Origin: Tamarix chinensis
Taxonomy: Eukaryota; Streptophyta; Magnoliopsida; Caryophyllales; Tamaricaceae
Reading direction: 5' to 3'
NCBI GenBank assembly: GCA_030549775.1
Contig: CM060181.1
Location: 60,447,701-60,511,700, forward strand
DNA length: 64,000 nucleotides
Within the stretch, counting starts at the first letter, position 1. Each line of letters opens with the position of its first letter. The translations under genes and the position numbers were made by a program. Shown here one piece after another: positions 61,900 through 64,000 of the stretch. The notes under the pieces are model-generated. The model searched no databases. It saw nothing but the letters and a program-made list of their open reading frames with translations, and was not told where the DNA came from.

Positions 61900-62960
61900 T
61901 AGTCAGGGTTTTGGGTCCAAGGAGGCGGAGTCAACTTGGTGGTGCGGTGGCGCCGGCGACGGAATAAGAATATGGGGAGGTGTTTGTGGAGGCTGTTGGA
62001 GAGAGTAGTAGGGTAAGCAGGGGGTGTAGGGAGCTAGGATAGGGTCTCCTGGTGGCTTTAGGGGGTGGTGAGGGTGCTGCCAGCGTCGGCACAGCCGGCG
62101 GCGGCGGCGCGAAGGTGGCGCGGGCTGGAGGGGTCGATTTTGGGGAGTGGTTTTTGCACGGCCAGGGCGGCACATGCGGCGTGAGGTAATGCGTCTAAGG
62201 TGGTTGGTTGAACAGAGGGGGGTGCAGGGAAGAGGTTGGTGGCGCGGGCAGGTGGGAACGGCGGTCGGAGGCGGGGAATAGAGCGGCTGAAGGTCGGGCG
62301 GCGTGTTTCAGAGTTTCTTTGGGTTCCAGGTTTTCGAACCCGATCTACGCGGTGGAGGGGTCAATTTATAGGCCAAATTGAGGGAGAAACGACAAGGCCA
62401 CGTGGGAGGTTAGGTGGGTTAGGTTCGGGGGAGGTCGTCCGGCGCAGGTCTGTCGTTGCAGACCGAACCTCTTCGGAGAAGAAGGCAGGGGTTGCGTGCG
62501 GGGAAATTGGCTGCATCGATTGGTCACATCCAATGGGAGGTCAACGGGGATGAAAAGACAAAAAGAATGATGGAAAAGACGTGACGTCGCCGCTGCATTT
62601 TCCGGCGAAAATTTTAGTTGCAGGCAGCGACGGACGACGGCGTCGCGAGGAAGAAGAAGGAGAAGAAAGGGCTGGACCGGCTGTCCAGGGAAAAGAAAGG
62701 AAGGGAAGGGGAACCGGCCGGACCGCGGCAGTTATTTCCTTAATTATTGAAACGCTGCGTTTTGGGCAAATTTTGGGGAAAACGCAGAGTTCGCGTCGTC
62801 AGGCAACGGTTATCTTTCTTTGCTTGGGGAGTAGCGTTTCGGCGGGGTAGGAGGCGAAACGCTGCGCTTTGTTTCCAGGGCGAAGGGGCGGTGCTGGGCC
62901 GCGGGAAGGAGGAAAGGAGAAAGGGCGTTGGGCCGTGGGCTGGTCCAACGGGCGAGAAGA
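61900..62960 (-). other. GC- and CpG-rich block of the solo LTR
   Basis: Stands out strongly from its AT-rich surroundings (for example GGCGGCGGCGGCGCGAAGG near 62096). It contains several inverted AACGCTGCG/CGCAGCGTT-like words (62748, 62860) that are also present at 40505 in the older LTR. Probably the upstream promoter part of the LTR; several long open frames here look like shadows of composition. Confidence 0.5.
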
Positions 62961-63325
62961 GGGAAGAAAAGGAGAGAAAAAAAAAGAAAGAAGGAAAGGA
63001 AGAAAAAGAAAAAGAAATTTATTTATTTTATTTTATTTTAGTATTTTATTTGTATAAATACTTAGAGTATTTACTTTAGGTACTTTGGGTAAGAATATTT
63101 AAATAATTAAATAAACTATTTATCCTCCTTTTAGGTTATTTTAAGGCCCAAAATTATATATATATAATTACTAGTATAAAGGTACCCTTGTAATTTATCT
63201 TAAAATTCTTAATAGCTTGCCCTACAAAAATCCTTAATTTATAAGGAGTAGTATATTAAATAAATTCCCCAATAATCCTTATTTATTAACTTATTTCCTA
63301 AAATAATTAGTTCTAGGGTATTTCA

Positions 63326-63665
63326 GTTATAGTGTATAACCGTAGATACAACATTGTGTTTTAATAATGATTTTAGCTTATAATCGTTATTAAAATATGT
63401 GTATTTTTCCAAATTTTAGACAATTTTTTATTTTTTATGATAGTTTGATAAACGTTAACAAAAGAACTTTTTTTAATAACTATTTTATCTGATAACTATT
63501 ATTGAACACATGTGTAGTTTTCTAAACTTAGAGCAAATTTTTATATTTTTATAATGATTTTGTAATCGTTATTAAAAATTTGATAACACACGATTCAATA
63601 AATATTAGGAACTATTATCAAATCTATTAAAAAACCATTATTCAAAACCTTTTTCTAGAATAGTG
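63326..63665 (+). repeat. Right subterminal repeats and terminus of Y
   Basis: Pairs such as TTTTAATAATGATTTTAGC with TAATCGTTATTAAAA, ending TTTTTCTAGAATAGTG, the reverse of a CACTA terminus. The next three bases are ATT, a candidate target duplication whose left partner was not found. Confidence 0.85.
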
Positions 63666-64000
63666 ATTGTAGCATTGAAGATTCATTTGAGATTAGAAGT
63701 TGCACAAACTTAGGCCATGAACCTTCAGAATTTAACGTACTTACCACTAACTATTATAAGCATATATAATGTATGTTTAACATTAGCATAAATACCACAA
63801 TTTTTTTCTCTTTGACTATCGTCTTTCTCTAAGACATCTACAAAGTGATTAAAATTAAATGTCATACATGTCTTAAATAGTTTACTAAGGTATATATGTA
63901 AGTTAATAATAAAATAACTATATGAACGTTCCCTAATTGGATTGTAGATAATTTTCTTCAATTATAGCAAGATTATCACTATTTAATATCATCGACAAAC
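63666..64000. other. Flank of Y, nothing certain
   Basis: AT-rich. A short minus-strand open stretch (63725..63890, VLEKDDSQREKNCGIYANVK) with a GTAAG after it could be an exon, but I recognise no family and see no neighbour exon in the window. Confidence 0.3.

Larger units (their letters stand above)
59206..63325 (-). mobile_element. Solo LTR, 4.1 kb (Tekay-like)
   Basis: Flanked by GTTAT (59201..59205 and 63326..63330). Plus strand starts TGTAACACCCCC and ends GGTATTTCA. It shares with the solo LTR at 36126 the order: GTACTAAGTG segment, hairpin, CCACTATTATAG cassette, GACACCGG(C/T)CTTGGAGCAC segment (61152), TAA microsatellite, GC/GA-rich block, AT-rich end. No internal region, so it formed by LTR-LTR recombination. 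It has kept far more CpG than its 36126 relative, which suggests a younger insertion. Confidence 0.9.
45952..63665 (+). mobile_element. CACTA transposon Y, old and interrupted
   Basis: The right end is clear: on the minus strand it begins CACTATTCTAGAAAAAGG at 63665, next to subterminal AATAACGGTT-type repeats. Left subterminal repeats start near 46055; the left CACTA terminus itself was not found and may be lost beside the LTR that ends at 45951. Between them are, in order, a decayed unknown ORF, TNP2-type transposase remnants, and a multi-exon second gene ending in a Ulp1-like protease. Element X (50715..56024) and a solo LTR (59206..63325) are nested in it. About 8.3 kb without them. All its genes are dead. 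Confidence 0.82.

Noticed and set aside
61396..62008. Isoleucine-rich open frames on both strands
   Set aside because: Produced by the TAA microsatellite; the same happens at 38902..39751.
62236..63079. Arg/Gly-rich open frames in the GC-rich block
   Set aside because: Composition-driven frames inside a solo LTR; the related LTR at 36126 does not keep them open.
63725..63961. Minus-strand open frame at the right edge
   Set aside because: AT-rich, short, unrecognised; noted as a possible exon but not supported as a gene.
1..64000. tRNA, rRNA, CRISPR arrays
   Set aside because: No T-loop or cloverleaf pattern, no rRNA-like stretch and no evenly spaced repeats with unique spacers were seen by eye; the tandem arrays present have no spacer structure.

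Overview
This is nuclear DNA of a flowering plant. It has genes with GT-AG introns, an AT-rich background, and layers of LTR retrotransposons and CACTA transposons that fill most of the window. The species cannot be fixed from the sequence. Short TTAGGG tracts near 51.85 kb are a weak hint at most. I see no rRNA, tRNA, CRISPR or bacterial features.

Layout. 1-0.6 kb: 3' part of a DUF1218 membrane-protein gene (+). 1.2-8.8 kb: a convergent SEN1-type superfamily-1 helicase gene (-). Its eight exons join into an open frame of 1130 codons. Its third intron carries a young, non-autonomous copia-derived element with 650-bp LTRs, PBS, PPT and a 5-bp target duplication. 9-11.9 kb: a MITE and unassigned sequence. 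11.9-19.0 kb: a decayed Ty3/gypsy element whose gag is split by an internally deleted Tekay/Del-like element on the minus strand. 19.0-26.5 kb: a truncated LTR of that same family (+), fused to a heavily mutated copia polyprotein. 26.5-29.5 kb: no gene, with a second copy of the MITE in reverse. 29.5-33.4 kb: a gypsy remnant and its 3' LTR. 33.4-45.95 kb: a very large, composite LTR-like region (+). It contains a tandem array of about 11 units of 146 bp, split by a 5.0-kb solo LTR with its target duplication, plus a further unresolved insertion.

45.95-63.67 kb: an old CACTA element (called Y). It holds remnants of a TNP2-type transposase, an unrecognised ORF, and a second multi-exon gene with Transposase_24-like, DUF8039-like and Ulp1/C48 protease parts. 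Y is interrupted twice. A complete 5.3-kb CACTA element of the same family (called X; 3-bp TTA duplication) sits inside the exon of Y homologous to X's own second exon. A 4.1-kb solo LTR (GTTAT duplication) sits in Y's right subterminal repeats. X has no transposase, yet keeps the protease gene with its His-Asp-Cys triad visible, although upstream exons contain stop codons. In Y all three triad positions are lost.

Only the DUF1218 gene and the helicase look like functional host genes. The most interesting parts are the nested CACTA pair carrying a Ulp1 protease, the palindromic subterminal repeats, the conserved hairpin-like repeat cassette shared by several LTRs, and a possible in-frame retained intron in the helicase. 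Family names are from recognition of motifs by eye; no database search was possible.
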